Source: Aestuariibaculum suncheonense (GTDB lineage Bacteria > Bacteroidota > Bacteroidia > Flavobacteriales > Flavobacteriaceae). Taken from it: DNA of 64,000 nucleotides. The stretch spans positions 1-64,000 of the forward strand of contig NZ_JACVXC010000008.1 of NCBI RefSeq assembly GCF_014596935.1, in the 5' to 3' direction. A program made the translations under genes and the position numbers. Shown here piece by piece: positions 51,118 through 60,721 of the stretch (position 1 is its first letter; the number at the start of each line of letters is the position of its first letter). The notes beneath the pieces are model-generated. The model searched no databases. It had not been told where the DNA came from and worked only from the letters and a program-made list of their open reading frames with translations.

Positions 51118-53073
51118 ATGAATATAAAGTATAGTCTTGTTTTATTCTTCGCATCGTTTTTATTTCAGGTAAATGCCCAAATTTCAAAAGAAACCGTTTT
51201 ATTTACAGTAGACGGCGATTCGGTTACCGCTTCAGAATTTATTAGGGTTTACAATAAGAATTTAGATTTGGTGCAAGACGAATCGCAAAAGGATGTTGAT
51301 GAGTATTTAAAACTTTTTACCAATTACAAGCTGAAATTAAAAGAAGCCAGAGCCTTAATGCTGGATGAAAAGCCATCGTATATACGAGAACTATCGAACT
51401 ATAAAAAACAGTTGGCAAGCAGTTATATTACCGATAATAAAGTAACTGAAGAATTGGTAGAAGAAGCCTATAATCGCGTATCTTATGATGTAAAGGCGAC
51501 ACATATTCTTATTAAATTACCGGAGAATGCTAGTCCGAGTGATACCTTAGTGGCTTATAACGATATAATGAAACTTCGTGATCGCGCTTTAACAGAAGGT
51601 TTTGAAAAGGTTAGACAGGAAGTACACAACGGACAAACCATTTACGGTGAAGATTTAGATTGGTTTTCAGGGTTTAAGATGGTGTATAAGTTTGAGAATG
51701 CAGCTTATAATACACCGGTAGGCGAAATTTCAAAGCCATTCAGAACACGTTTTGGCTACCACATTGTAAATGTTCAGGATAAGCGTAAATCGAGAGGTGA
51801 ACGCACTGTGGCTCATATTATGATCTTAACAAGTAAGGAAGATGTGAATCAGGAGCAGGCAGCTGAAAGAATTCAGGATATTTATAAAAAACTTCAGCAA
51901 GGTGAAACTTTCGAAACCTTGGCCAAACAATTTTCCGAAGATAAAAGTACAGCTTCAAATGGTGGACGTTTAACTCCGATAAGTAGTGGTCAGTTAAATT
52001 CAAAAATATTTGAAGATACTGTATTTGGTTTAAAAGAAGAAGGCGATATTTCAGAACCTATAAAAACTGACTATGGTTGGCATATTATAAAGCTTTTAAA
52101 TAAAAAGCCAATTGCCGCATATGAAGATATGCGCCCTGAATTAGAGCAAATGGTAAAACGTGATGAGCGTTCAAAATTAATTGATGAGGCTTTGTATACA
52201 AAGTTAAGAGCGAAATACGGTGTTTCAGAAAAACAACCGGCATTACCTTATTTTATTGGACTTTTAAATGATGATTATTACAGGTTGTCATGGCAGTTGC
52301 CCGTGGCTTTTGAAGCTAATAAACCTTTGGTTAGGATTGGAACAGAACAACTTTTATTCAAAGATTTCGGAAATTTTCTTGTTAAGAATCAGCATTACAA
52401 TCGCAGTGCAGATACTTTCGAAAGTATCGTAAATAAGGCATATTCAACGTTTTTAAATACTAATCTTGTAAAATATCAGGAGGAGCATTTAGAAGAGGAA
52501 GACGAAGATTTCGCCAATATTGTTGCTGAATATCGCGATGGTTTGTTGCTATTCGACTTGATGGAAAGTACTATTTGGGATGCGGCCAAAACCGATTCTT
52601 TAGGTGTTCAGAATTATTTTAACGAACACAAAGAGAAATATATGGCACCTGAAAAAATGGATGCTATTGTAGCCTCATCGGCTCAGCAAAAGACATTAAA
52701 AAAAGTATCGAAGTTAATGGTACAAGGCATGTCTGTTGAAGATATTAAGACGTTGGTGAATAGTAATGATAAAATAGATGTTATCTTTACAGAAGAAATT
52801 ATGGATGCGAATCATCAGGCGTTACCAGAGCATTTTGAATTTAAAAAAGGGATTTCTAAAATATACAAGCATAACGATGCGTTTGTATTGGTAGAGGTAA
52901 AAGATATTCTGCCTCAAACTCAAAAAACTTTCGAAGAATCAAAAGGGCTGGTGCTTAGTGATTATCAAACCTACAAAGAGGAGCAGTGGGTAGCCGAACT
53001 GGCAGCAAAGTATCCGGTTGTAGTAAATCAAGAGGTTTTAAAGGAAGTAAAGTCTCAACTAAAAACTAAATAA
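51118..53073 (+). CDS. Periplasmic PpiC-type peptidyl-prolyl isomerase, two rotamase domains
   Basis: 651 residues. A signal peptide (to NAQ, about 21), an N-terminal SurA-type chaperone region (about 22-115), then two parvulin domains (about 120-225 with KATHILIKLPENA, and about 228-330 with RTVAHIMILTSKED and FSEDKSTASNGGRL). A long C-terminal alpha-helical part (about 345-651) follows. It probably folds outer-membrane proteins. It is the first of three related genes; the next begins directly at its stop codon. Confidence 0.9.
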   Translation: MNIKYSLVLFFASFLFQVNAQISKETVLFTVDGDSVTASEFIRVYNKNLDLVQDESQKDVDEYLKLFTNYKLKLKEARALMLDEKPSYIRELSNYKKQLASSYITDNKVTEELVEEAYNRVSYDVKATHILIKLPENASPSDTLVAYNDIMKLRDRALTEGFEKVRQEVHNGQTIYGEDLDWFSGFKMVYKFENAAYNTPVGEISKPFRTRFGYHIVNVQDKRKSRGERTVAHIMILTSKEDVNQEQAAERIQDIYKKLQQGETFETLAKQFSEDKSTASNGGRLTPISSGQLNSKIFEDTVFGLKEEGDISEPIKTDYGWHIIKLLNKKPIAAYEDMRPELEQMVKRDERSKLIDEALYTKLRAKYGVSEKQPALPYFIGLLNDDYYRLSWQLPVAFEANKPLVRIGTEQLLFKDFGNFLVKNQHYNRSADTFESIVNKAYSTFLNTNLVKYQEEHLEEEDEDFANIVAEYRDGLLLFDLMESTIWDAAKTDSLGVQNYFNEHKEKYMAPEKMDAIVASSAQQKTLKKVSKLMVQGMSVEDIKTLVNSNDKIDVIFTEEIMDANHQALPEHFEFKKGISKIYKHNDAFVLVEVKDILPQTQKTFEESKGLVLSDYQTYKEEQWVAELAAKYPVVVNQEVLKEVKSQLKTK

Positions 53074-53925
53074 GTGCGATTAAAATTTCTCTCGGTATTA
53101 TCGTTGCTTTTGGCGACTTCTTGTCATTTCTTTAAAGAAGTAGACGACCGTATTCCTGTGGCGCGCGTTAATGAGGCATATCTTTATTACGATGATATTA
53201 AAGATTTGGTATCTGAAGGCACTTCAAAAGAAGATAGCACCTTGTTGGTTCAAAATTACATTAATCAATGGGCAACGCAGCAATTATTGGTGGATGGTGC
53301 GATGCGGAATTTAAGCGAAACCACACAAAATGGCTTTAATAAGCTGGTTAATCAGTATAAAAACGATTTATATACCAAAGCGTATGTAGAGGCCTTGGTG
53401 ACACGAACTATCGATTCGGTTATTTCAAAAGAAGAGGCTGAGACATATTATAACATCAATAAAGACGCCTTTAAATTAAACGAAGAATTAATTAAGTTTA
53501 GGTACGTTCATATTGATGAAAATATGAATAATTATAAGTCTGTGGTTGAGCGATTTAAGCGTTTTAATGAGAAGGATAAACGGGTTTTAGATTCGTTGTC
53601 TATTCAGTTTAAGTCGTATTCGTTAAACGATTCTATCTGGATAAAAGCCAGTCAGGTGGTAAAAAAAATTACAGCCATTACTCCTGAAAATAAAGATGAA
53701 CTGTTAAAAAAATCTAATTTTGTGCAGCTCAAAGATTCATTAGGAGTATATTTGATGCAAGTGAACGATGTGTTATTGCCTAAACAAACGGCGCCGTTGG
53801 AGTATGTAAAACCAACCATAGACCAAATCGTTATTAATAAGAGAAAGCTGGAGCTTATCAAAAAAATAGAAAAAGATATAACTAAAGATGCCATTACAAA
53901 TAAACAATTCGAAATCTATAAATAA
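53074..53925 (+). CDS. SurA-like lipoprotein lacking a rotamase domain
   Basis: 283 residues, GTG start at 53074 that follows the previous stop directly (TAAGTG). The lipobox TSC gives Cys17. The body is helical, with ARVNEAYLYYDDIKDL as in SurA N-domains, and ends in a Lys-rich helix. It has no recognisable PpiC or FKBP rotamase motif, so it may be a chaperone only. It sits between two PPIase genes in one operon. Homology is weaker than for its neighbours. Confidence 0.78.
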   Translation: MRLKFLSVLSLLLATSCHFFKEVDDRIPVARVNEAYLYYDDIKDLVSEGTSKEDSTLLVQNYINQWATQQLLVDGAMRNLSETTQNGFNKLVNQYKNDLYTKAYVEALVTRTIDSVISKEEAETYYNINKDAFKLNEELIKFRYVHIDENMNNYKSVVERFKRFNEKDKRVLDSLSIQFKSYSLNDSIWIKASQVVKKITAITPENKDELLKKSNFVQLKDSLGVYLMQVNDVLLPKQTAPLEYVKPTIDQIVINKRKLELIKKIEKDITKDAITNKQFEIYK

Positions 53926-55339
53926 TTTGAAACATATATTGGGGTTATGCATTGCATTACTTGGGGCACAAGTAATGATTGCACAAGAAATCATTCAAGA
54001 TGAAGTAAAGGAAGAAGCCGTTAAAGAAACAGCTCCGGTAAATAAAAACGCTAAAAAAGTAGATGGTGTAGCAGCAGTTGTTGGAGACTATATTTTACTT
54101 GATTCTGATGTTGATAAGGCTTATGTGCAGTTACAGGCTCAAGGCGTAAATACAAAAGATATTGGCCGTTGTGAATTGTTTGGTAAACTGTTAGAAGATA
54201 AATTATACGCACACCACGCTATTCAGGATAGTATTGTGGTATCTGATGCACAAATCAGACAAAATGTAGATCACCAAATAGAACAGTTTTTGCAATCTAC
54301 AAGCGGTTCTATGGAGGCGCTTTTAAAGTTTTATAATAAAGATGACGAACAAAGTTTCAGAGATGAAATGTTCGAAATCAATAAAGCGAACATGTTAGCA
54401 CAGGAAATGCAGAAAAAAATTGTTGGTGAAATTGAAATTACTCCTGAAGAAGTACGTGAGTTTTTTAATAAAATTCCTAAAGAGCAACGACCAACTTTCG
54501 GTACTGAGTTAAAAGTGGCACAAATTGTTGCAGAACCTAAAGTAACTGAAGAAGAAAGACAACGTGTTATTAATCAGTTAAAAGAGTTTAAAAGAGATAT
54601 TCTTGAAAACGGAGCAAGTTTCCGTTCTAAAGCAGTTTTATATTCAGAGGATCCTGGTTCGGCCAGTAAAGGAGGAAAATATATCTTAAACAGAAATCAG
54701 CCCCGAATGGTTAGGGAATTCAGACAAGTCGCTTTCGCACTTCAAGAAGGTGAAATTTCAGAGCCTTTTAAAACTGATTTTGGTTACCATATTATTTACT
54801 GCGAACAAATTAGAGGTCAGGAACGTGACGTCGCACATATATTGCTAACACCAAAAGTGTCAGACGAGGCGATAAAAGAAGCCAGAGAACGTTTAGAGAA
54901 AGTAAGACAACGTATTGTTGACGGTGAAATTTCTTTTGCTGATGCAGCCAGAGAGGCCAGTGATGAAAAGGAAACTAGAGGTGATGGGGGGCAGATGATT
55001 AATCCAGAAACGCAGGATTATAATTTTGAATTAACTAGAATGGAACCGGAACTGTATTCTCAAATTCAAAGTTTAAAAGACAACGAAGTAAGTCTGGTTT
55101 ATAAAGAAGAAGATCACACAGGCAAGGTGACGTTTAAAATATTAAAAGTTACCGATAGAATTGATGAGCATGAGGCAGATTACGCACGCGATTATTTAAA
55201 AATTAAGCAACTGGCATTAGATGAAAAGAAAATTGATGCTATTGCTAAATGGCAGGAAGAAAAAATCATGGATACTTACATAAAAATTAGTGGTGAGTAT
55301 AGAGATTGTAATTTTTCAAGTAACTGGTTAAAAAAATAA
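53888..55339 (+). CDS. SurA-like periplasmic peptidyl-prolyl isomerase
   Basis: 483 residues with a SurA N-domain (about 58-175, KVDGVAAVVGDYILLDSDVDKAY) and two PpiC domains (about 195-305 and 306-405). Motifs: ELKVAQIVAEPK, YSEDPGSASKGGKYILNRNQPRM, FGYHIIYCEQIRGQERDVAHILLTPK. The ATG at 53888 overlaps the previous gene by 38 bp. A TTG at 53927 just after the previous stop would give a more typical signal peptide (KHILGLCIALLGAQVMIAQ), and it may be the true start. moxR follows 3 bp later. Confidence 0.92.
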   Translation: MPLQINNSKSINNLKHILGLCIALLGAQVMIAQEIIQDEVKEEAVKETAPVNKNAKKVDGVAAVVGDYILLDSDVDKAYVQLQAQGVNTKDIGRCELFGKLLEDKLYAHHAIQDSIVVSDAQIRQNVDHQIEQFLQSTSGSMEALLKFYNKDDEQSFRDEMFEINKANMLAQEMQKKIVGEIEITPEEVREFFNKIPKEQRPTFGTELKVAQIVAEPKVTEEERQRVINQLKEFKRDILENGASFRSKAVLYSEDPGSASKGGKYILNRNQPRMVREFRQVAFALQEGEISEPFKTDFGYHIIYCEQIRGQERDVAHILLTPKVSDEAIKEARERLEKVRQRIVDGEISFADAAREASDEKETRGDGGQMINPETQDYNFELTRMEPELYSQIQSLKDNEVSLVYKEEDHTGKVTFKILKVTDRIDEHEADYARDYLKIKQLALDEKKIDAIAKWQEEKIMDTYIKISGEYRDCNFSSNWLKK

Positions 55340-55342
55340 TAT

Positions 55343-56296
55343 ATGTCCGATGTTTCCGCTATTGAACAATTTGTAAAGCAGTATAAAGATTTAAAAACTG
55401 AAATCGCCAAAGTTATTGTTGGTCAGGATGAGGTTGTAAATCAAATATTAATTTCTATTTTTTCTGGCGGACACTCACTTCTTATAGGTGTTCCTGGTTT
55501 AGCAAAAACCCTAATGGTTAATACCATTGCTCAGGCTTTAGGCTTAGACTTTAAGCGTATTCAGTTTACGCCCGATTTAATGCCTAGCGATATTTTGGGG
55601 AGTGAAATTTTAGATGAAGACCGTCATTTTAAATTCATTAAAGGTCCGATTTTCTCGAATATCATTTTAGCAGACGAGATTAACAGAACGCCTCCTAAAA
55701 CGCAGGCTGCTTTATTGGAAGCCATGCAGGAACGCGCGGTAACTGTTGCTGGTCATCATTACAAATTAGCGTTGCCATATTTTGTTTTAGCAACGCAAAA
55801 CCCAATTGAGCAGGAGGGAACATATCCGTTACCTGAAGCCCAGTTAGACCGTTTTATGTTTGCCATTAATTTAGATTACCCAACTTTTGAAGAAGAGGTA
55901 CAAGTGGTAAAATCGACAACGACTGATACACAGAAAACCATAAATGCATTGTTTACAGCAAAGCAGATTATCGATTTTCAACAATTAATTCGTCGTATTC
56001 CGGTAGCCGATAATGTTGTAGAATACGCAGTAACGATGGTGGGTAAAACCAGGCCGAATTCTGATGCGGCTGCTGAGTTGGTTAAGAATTACATTGATTG
56101 GGGCGCAGGGCCGAGAGCATCACAAAACTTAATCCTTGCAGCTAAAACCCATGCGGCTATTCATGGTAAATTTTCACCAGATATTGAAAATGTGCAGGCC
56201 GTCGCTTCAGGAATCTTAAGACACCGTATTATTAAAAATTACAAAGCCGAAGCCGAAGGTATAACCGAAGATCAAATCATTAAGAGTTTATTTTAA
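55343..56296 (+). CDS. MoxR-family AAA+ ATPase
   Basis: 317 residues with Walker A GVPGLAKT near 53-60, Walker B ILADEINR and sensor text LATQNPIEQEGTYPLPEAQLDRFMF. MoxR ATPases are chaperones that insert cofactors or assemble complexes, often with a VWA-domain partner (DUF58, BatA/BatB). No such partner is nearby; instead it follows the SurA-like gene by 3 bp and is read with it. Start ATG 55343. Confidence 0.93.
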   Translation: MSDVSAIEQFVKQYKDLKTEIAKVIVGQDEVVNQILISIFSGGHSLLIGVPGLAKTLMVNTIAQALGLDFKRIQFTPDLMPSDILGSEILDEDRHFKFIKGPIFSNIILADEINRTPPKTQAALLEAMQERAVTVAGHHYKLALPYFVLATQNPIEQEGTYPLPEAQLDRFMFAINLDYPTFEEEVQVVKSTTTDTQKTINALFTAKQIIDFQQLIRRIPVADNVVEYAVTMVGKTRPNSDAAAELVKNYIDWGAGPRASQNLILAAKTHAAIHGKFSPDIENVQAVASGILRHRIIKNYKAEAEGITEDQIIKSLF

Positions 56297-56303
56297 ATCT
56301 TAA

Positions 56304-57446
56304 ATAACTATAATAATAGATAGTAGGCATAGAATTTTAGGATTAGATGCTATTCGTGCATTAGCTATTCTATTAGTACTATTTTCTCATTCAACTTTAT
56401 TATTGTTTCCTAATGAAAATACGCTGGTGCTTACCGCTATTCGTTTTCTGGGAACCATTGGTGTCGATTTGTTTTTTGTATTAAGTGGTTATTTAATTGG
56501 CGGAATTATTTTAAAACAATTAGAAGCCGGAAAGACATCGCTTAATGATTTCATCTATTTCTGGATTCGTCGCTGGTTTAGAACTTTGCCTAATTACTTT
56601 TTAGTTCTGGTTTTAAATATTCTGTTGTTTTATTTTTTTTCAGGGGAAATTATAAACGGATTAGGAAATTACTTTTTGTTTCTGCAAAATTTTGTAACAC
56701 CACAGCCAGATTTTTTTACCGAATCATGGAGTTTATCTATTGAGGAGTATGCCTATATCATAGGGCCTTTATTATTGTATTTAATCATCAGATTAATCAA
56801 GCCTGTTAATAAACGAATTTGGTTTCTATGGGTTTCTGTGCTTCTCATCATTACTTCTGCAATCATGAGATATAATTTTCATATAAATCACAGTATTCTT
56901 TCAGACGGAGCATGGAGTGGAGGTCTTAGAAAAGTTGTTATTTACAGATTAGATAGTATTTATTTCGGTTTTGTATTCATTTATTTAATGAATAAATATA
57001 GATCAGCTTTTGAGAGATATACAAAAACCATGTTTGTGTTAGGATTTGGAGTGTTTTTATCAACACATATACTAATTGCCCTATTGGGTTTAACGCCGGT
57101 TAATACACCATTGTTTTTCAATGTGTTTTATTTGCCTATATTGTCTGTTTGCTTATTGTTGCTTTTTCCTTCTTTAATAACGATTGATACTTTTAATTAC
57201 GTAAAATTACTTATAACTAAATTAAGTATTATTTCCTATGCACTTTATTTGCTGAATTATTCAGTCATATTGTTAACTATTCAACATTTTACTGATGTTT
57301 GTGAAGCTTCATTAACAGTTAAAATAATAACTTTGCTAACTTATTGGAGCTTGTCAATTTATTTGAGTCATTTGTTATATACGTATTTTGAAAAACCCAT
57401 GATGAATTTAAGAGATAAGCCATTTTTTAAAAGAATACTGAGTTAA
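56304..57446 (+). CDS. Acyltransferase 3 family membrane protein with no normal start codon
   Basis: A roughly 375-380-residue polytopic acyltransferase (OafA/NodX-like) with about ten helices that would acylate an envelope sugar. The family's N-terminal catalytic block LGLDAIRALAIL...SHS (Arg at 56355, His at 56388) is intact and in frame, but lies upstream of the first usable start (TTG at 56403). From the in-frame stop at 56301 only ATA (56304, 56310, 56313, 56316) and ATT codons precede it. Either a non-canonical start is used or the start was lost by mutation. Coordinates give the full open frame; it follows moxR by a few bases. Confidence 0.75.
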   Translation: MTIIIDSRHRILGLDAIRALAILLVLFSHSTLLLFPNENTLVLTAIRFLGTIGVDLFFVLSGYLIGGIILKQLEAGKTSLNDFIYFWIRRWFRTLPNYFLVLVLNILLFYFFSGEIINGLGNYFLFLQNFVTPQPDFFTESWSLSIEEYAYIIGPLLLYLIIRLIKPVNKRIWFLWVSVLLIITSAIMRYNFHINHSILSDGAWSGGLRKVVIYRLDSIYFGFVFIYLMNKYRSAFERYTKTMFVLGFGVFLSTHILIALLGLTPVNTPLFFNVFYLPILSVCLLLLFPSLITIDTFNYVKLLITKLSIISYALYLLNYSVILLTIQHFTDVCEASLTVKIITLLTYWSLSIYLSHLLYTYFEKPMMNLRDKPFFKRILS

Positions 57447-57721
57447 AGTAAGTTAGCAAATAAGCATTTTTTTATAGAATTTCTTTAAAAAACAGCAAGC
57501 TATATTTAATAATTATGGTACTATAATAATTAAGTATAAATACGGATTGTATTCCGTTTTTTATTTTTAAAACTTTGCATTAATTCAGTACTTTTGCCAG
57601 GCTAAATAAAAAACTAAGTTAAACGGCTTTGTTATAATAAGTAAGGGTTGTAATCAGTCTTTTGAATACAGCCGTATCAGGTTATGTTCAAGGTCTTAAA
57701 ATCGAAATGACTTCTAATAAT

Positions 57722-60514
57722 ATGAATATGTACAACGATTACATCAAGGAAATCGAAGAACGAAAAGCTCAAGGGCTTCACCCAAAACCAATTGATGGAG
57801 CTGATTTGTTAAGCGAAATCATAGAGCAAATTAAGGATTTAAATAACGAAAATCGCGAAGATTCGCTTAAATTTTTTATCTACAATGTAGTGCCTGGAAC
57901 AACGGGAGCTGCAGGAGTAAAAGCAAAGTTTTTAAAAGAGATTATTCTTGGTGATGCTGTTGTAGCGGAAATTACGCCAACATTTGCTTTCGAATTACTT
58001 TCTCATATGAAAGGGGGGCCTTCTATTGAAGTGCTTTTAGATTTAGCTTTAGGAAATGATGTAGCTATTGCTAAGCAAGCAGCCGAAGTTTTAAAAACAC
58101 AGGTGTTCTTATACGAAGCAGATACCGCACGTTTAGAAGAAGCGTACAAAGCAGGTAATGCTGTGGCGAAAGAGTTATTAGAGAGTTATGCTCAAGCAGA
58201 ATTCTTTACAAAACTTCCTGAAGTTGAAGAGAAAATAGAAATCGTAACCTTTATTGCTGGAACAGGTGACATTTCAACTGATTTATTATCTCCGGGAGCA
58301 GATGCACACTCAAGATCAGATCGTGAGTTACACGGGCAGTGTATCTTCGAGCACAATAAAGACATGCAGCAAGAATTAACTGCATTAAAAGCGCAACATC
58401 CAGATAAACGTGTGATGTTAATCGCTGAAAAAGGAACTATGGGAGTGGGATCTTCAAGAATGTCTGGTGTAAATAACGTAGCGTTATGGACCGGTATTCA
58501 AGCAAGTCCTTATGTCCCATTTATTAATATTGCGCCGATTATTGCAGGAACAAACGGTATTTCTCCAATTTTCTTAACAACAGTTGGTGTGACAGGTGGT
58601 ATTGGTATCGACCTTAAAAACTGGGTTAAGAAAACCGACGAAGCTGGTAACACAGTGTTAGATGAAAATGGGGATCCGGTTTTAGAGCAGGCGTATTCAG
58701 TAGAAACTGGTACGGTTCTTACAATTAATACTAAAGAGAAAAAGTTATATAATGGCGATCAGGAATTAATTGATATTTCAGCGTCGTTAACACCTCAAAA
58801 AGTTGAATTCATCAAAGCAGGTGGATCTTATGCTGTAGTTTTTGGTAAAAAATTACAAACAATCGCAGCAGGTATTTTAGGTGTTGAAATTCCAACGGTT
58901 TATGCGCCTTCTAAAGAAATCTCTGTGGAAGGTCAAGGGTTAACCGCTGTAGAGAAAATCTTCAATAAAAATGCTGTAGGAACAACACCAGGTAAAACAT
59001 TACATGCAGGTTCTGATGTTCGTGTTGAAGTAAACATTGTAGGGTCTCAGGATACTACAGGATTAATGACATCTCAGGAATTAGAGGCGATGGCAGCCAC
59101 TGTTATTTCTCCAATTGTTGATGGTGCTTACCAATCAGGATGTCATACTGCTTCGGTTTGGGATAACAAATCGAAAGCGAACATTCCTAAATTAATGAAA
59201 TTTATGAATGACTTCGGATTAATCACGGCGCGTGACCCTAAAGGAAAATACCACGCTATGACCGACGTTATTCACAAAGTATTAAACGATATTACTATTG
59301 ATGACTGGGCTATCATCATCGGTGGTGACTCTCACACACGAATGTCTAAAGGTGTGGCTTTCGGAGCCGATTCAGGAACCGTGGCTTTAGCTTTGGCAAC
59401 AGGAGAGGCGACTATGCCAATTCCTCAGTCTGTTAAAGTAACTTTTAAAGGAGAAATGAAATCTTATATGGATTTCCGTGATGTGGTTCATGCAACACAA
59501 CAACAAATGTTAAAGCAATTTGGTGGTGAAAACGTATTCCAAGGTCGTGTTATCGAAGTACATATTGGTACCTTAACATCAGATCAAGCCTTTACATTTA
59601 CCGATTGGACAGCTGAAATGAAAGCCAAGGCGTCTATCTGTATTTCTGAAGACGATACTTTAATCGAATCTTTAGAAATCGCAAGAGATCGTATTCAAAT
59701 CATGATTGAAAAAGGTATGGATAACGATAAACAAGTGCTTCAAGGGCTTATTGATAAAGCAAACACGAGAATCGAAGAGATTAAATCGGGTTCTAAACCA
59801 GCATTACGTCCTGATTCTAATGCAAAATATTTTGCTGAAGTGGTTATTGATTTAGATGAAATCGTTGAGCCTATGATTGCCGATCCAGACGTAAACAACG
59901 ATGATGTTTCTAAACGTTATACGCACGACACCATCCGTCCGTTATCTTTCTATGGTGGTACTAAACAAGTAGATTTAGGTTTCGTAGGATCTTGTATGGT
60001 TCACAAAGGAGATATGAAGATATTAGCTCAGATGTTAAAGAATATCGAAGCACAACAAGGAAAAGTTGAGTTTAAAGCGCCTTTAGTTGTGGCTCCTCCA
60101 ACATATAACATTGTAGATGAGTTAAAAGCTGAAGGTGACTGGGAAGTATTACAGAAATATTCAGGTTTTGAATTCGACGATAATGCACCTAAAGGTTTAG
60201 CACGAACTAAATACGAAAATATGCTTTACTTAGAGCGTCCGGGTTGTAACTTATGTATGGGTAATCAGGAAAAAGCTGAGCCAGGAGATACTGTAATGGC
60301 AACATCTACACGTTTATTCCAAGGTCGCGTGGTTAAAGATTCGGGTGAGAAAAAAGGAGAATCTTTATTGTCATCTACTCCGGTAGTAGTATTATCTACA
60401 ATTTTAGGTAGAACACCTAATATTGAAGAGTATCAAGCTGCAGTAGAGGGTATTGTTTTAACAAAGTTTAAACCACCTCACAAGCAATTGAGTACAGCCG
60501 CAATGGCTTACTAA
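57722..60514 (+). CDS. acnB: Bifunctional aconitate hydratase 2 / 2-methylisocitrate dehydratase
   Basis: An iron-sulfur TCA-cycle enzyme, AcnB type, 930 residues from ATG 57722 (MNMYNDYIKEIEERKAQGLHPKPID), matching the family start. ATG 57707 (5 residues longer) and TTG 57662 are alternatives. The HEAT-like N-domain (about 1-160) is followed by the swivel domain, early as is usual in AcnB, and then the catalytic domain. Cysteines in QSGCHTASVW and CNLCMGNQ bind the 4Fe-4S cluster. A -7-like TACTTTTG at 57589-57596 implies a leader of about 120 nt. Terminator follows. Confidence 0.95.
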   Translation: MNMYNDYIKEIEERKAQGLHPKPIDGADLLSEIIEQIKDLNNENREDSLKFFIYNVVPGTTGAAGVKAKFLKEIILGDAVVAEITPTFAFELLSHMKGGPSIEVLLDLALGNDVAIAKQAAEVLKTQVFLYEADTARLEEAYKAGNAVAKELLESYAQAEFFTKLPEVEEKIEIVTFIAGTGDISTDLLSPGADAHSRSDRELHGQCIFEHNKDMQQELTALKAQHPDKRVMLIAEKGTMGVGSSRMSGVNNVALWTGIQASPYVPFINIAPIIAGTNGISPIFLTTVGVTGGIGIDLKNWVKKTDEAGNTVLDENGDPVLEQAYSVETGTVLTINTKEKKLYNGDQELIDISASLTPQKVEFIKAGGSYAVVFGKKLQTIAAGILGVEIPTVYAPSKEISVEGQGLTAVEKIFNKNAVGTTPGKTLHAGSDVRVEVNIVGSQDTTGLMTSQELEAMAATVISPIVDGAYQSGCHTASVWDNKSKANIPKLMKFMNDFGLITARDPKGKYHAMTDVIHKVLNDITIDDWAIIIGGDSHTRMSKGVAFGADSGTVALALATGEATMPIPQSVKVTFKGEMKSYMDFRDVVHATQQQMLKQFGGENVFQGRVIEVHIGTLTSDQAFTFTDWTAEMKAKASICISEDDTLIESLEIARDRIQIMIEKGMDNDKQVLQGLIDKANTRIEEIKSGSKPALRPDSNAKYFAEVVIDLDEIVEPMIADPDVNNDDVSKRYTHDTIRPLSFYGGTKQVDLGFVGSCMVHKGDMKILAQMLKNIEAQQGKVEFKAPLVVAPPTYNIVDELKAEGDWEVLQKYSGFEFDDNAPKGLARTKYENMLYLERPGCNLCMGNQEKAEPGDTVMATSTRLFQGRVVKDSGEKKGESLLSSTPVVVLSTILGRTPNIEEYQAAVEGIVLTKFKPPHKQLSTAAMAY

Positions 60515-60540
60515 AGAAAAAAGTAACTCATAATATATAA

Positions 60541-60577
60541 ACCGAGTCTGAATGAAAATTCAGGCTCGGTTTTTTTA
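60541..60577 (+). terminator. Intrinsic terminator after acnB
   Basis: 12-bp arms with one G:T pair (60541-60552 and 60559-60570), then seven T. It separates acnB from acnA so they are independent transcripts. Confidence 0.88.
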
Positions 60578-60721
60578 TAGCGTTCATTTTAAAAAGAAAC
60601 AGATGCTTTTCATAAGATAAACTCAATATAAATAGACTAATATTTAGTTAATTAGTAAGTGGCATCGCAATTTTTTTAATAAATTAGAGGGAATTTAAAT
60701 ACATTAAAAAAAGAAAAGAAT

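Noticed and set aside
57599-57610. gctaaataa before acnB as an operator half-site
   Set aside because: Differs in the first base and has no matching left arm; too short to mean anything alone.
60641-60655. tatttag half-site before acnA as a fifth Fur-like operator
   Set aside because: The other arm matches at only about two of seven positions and no TTG/TAnnTTTG promoter is in the proper place.
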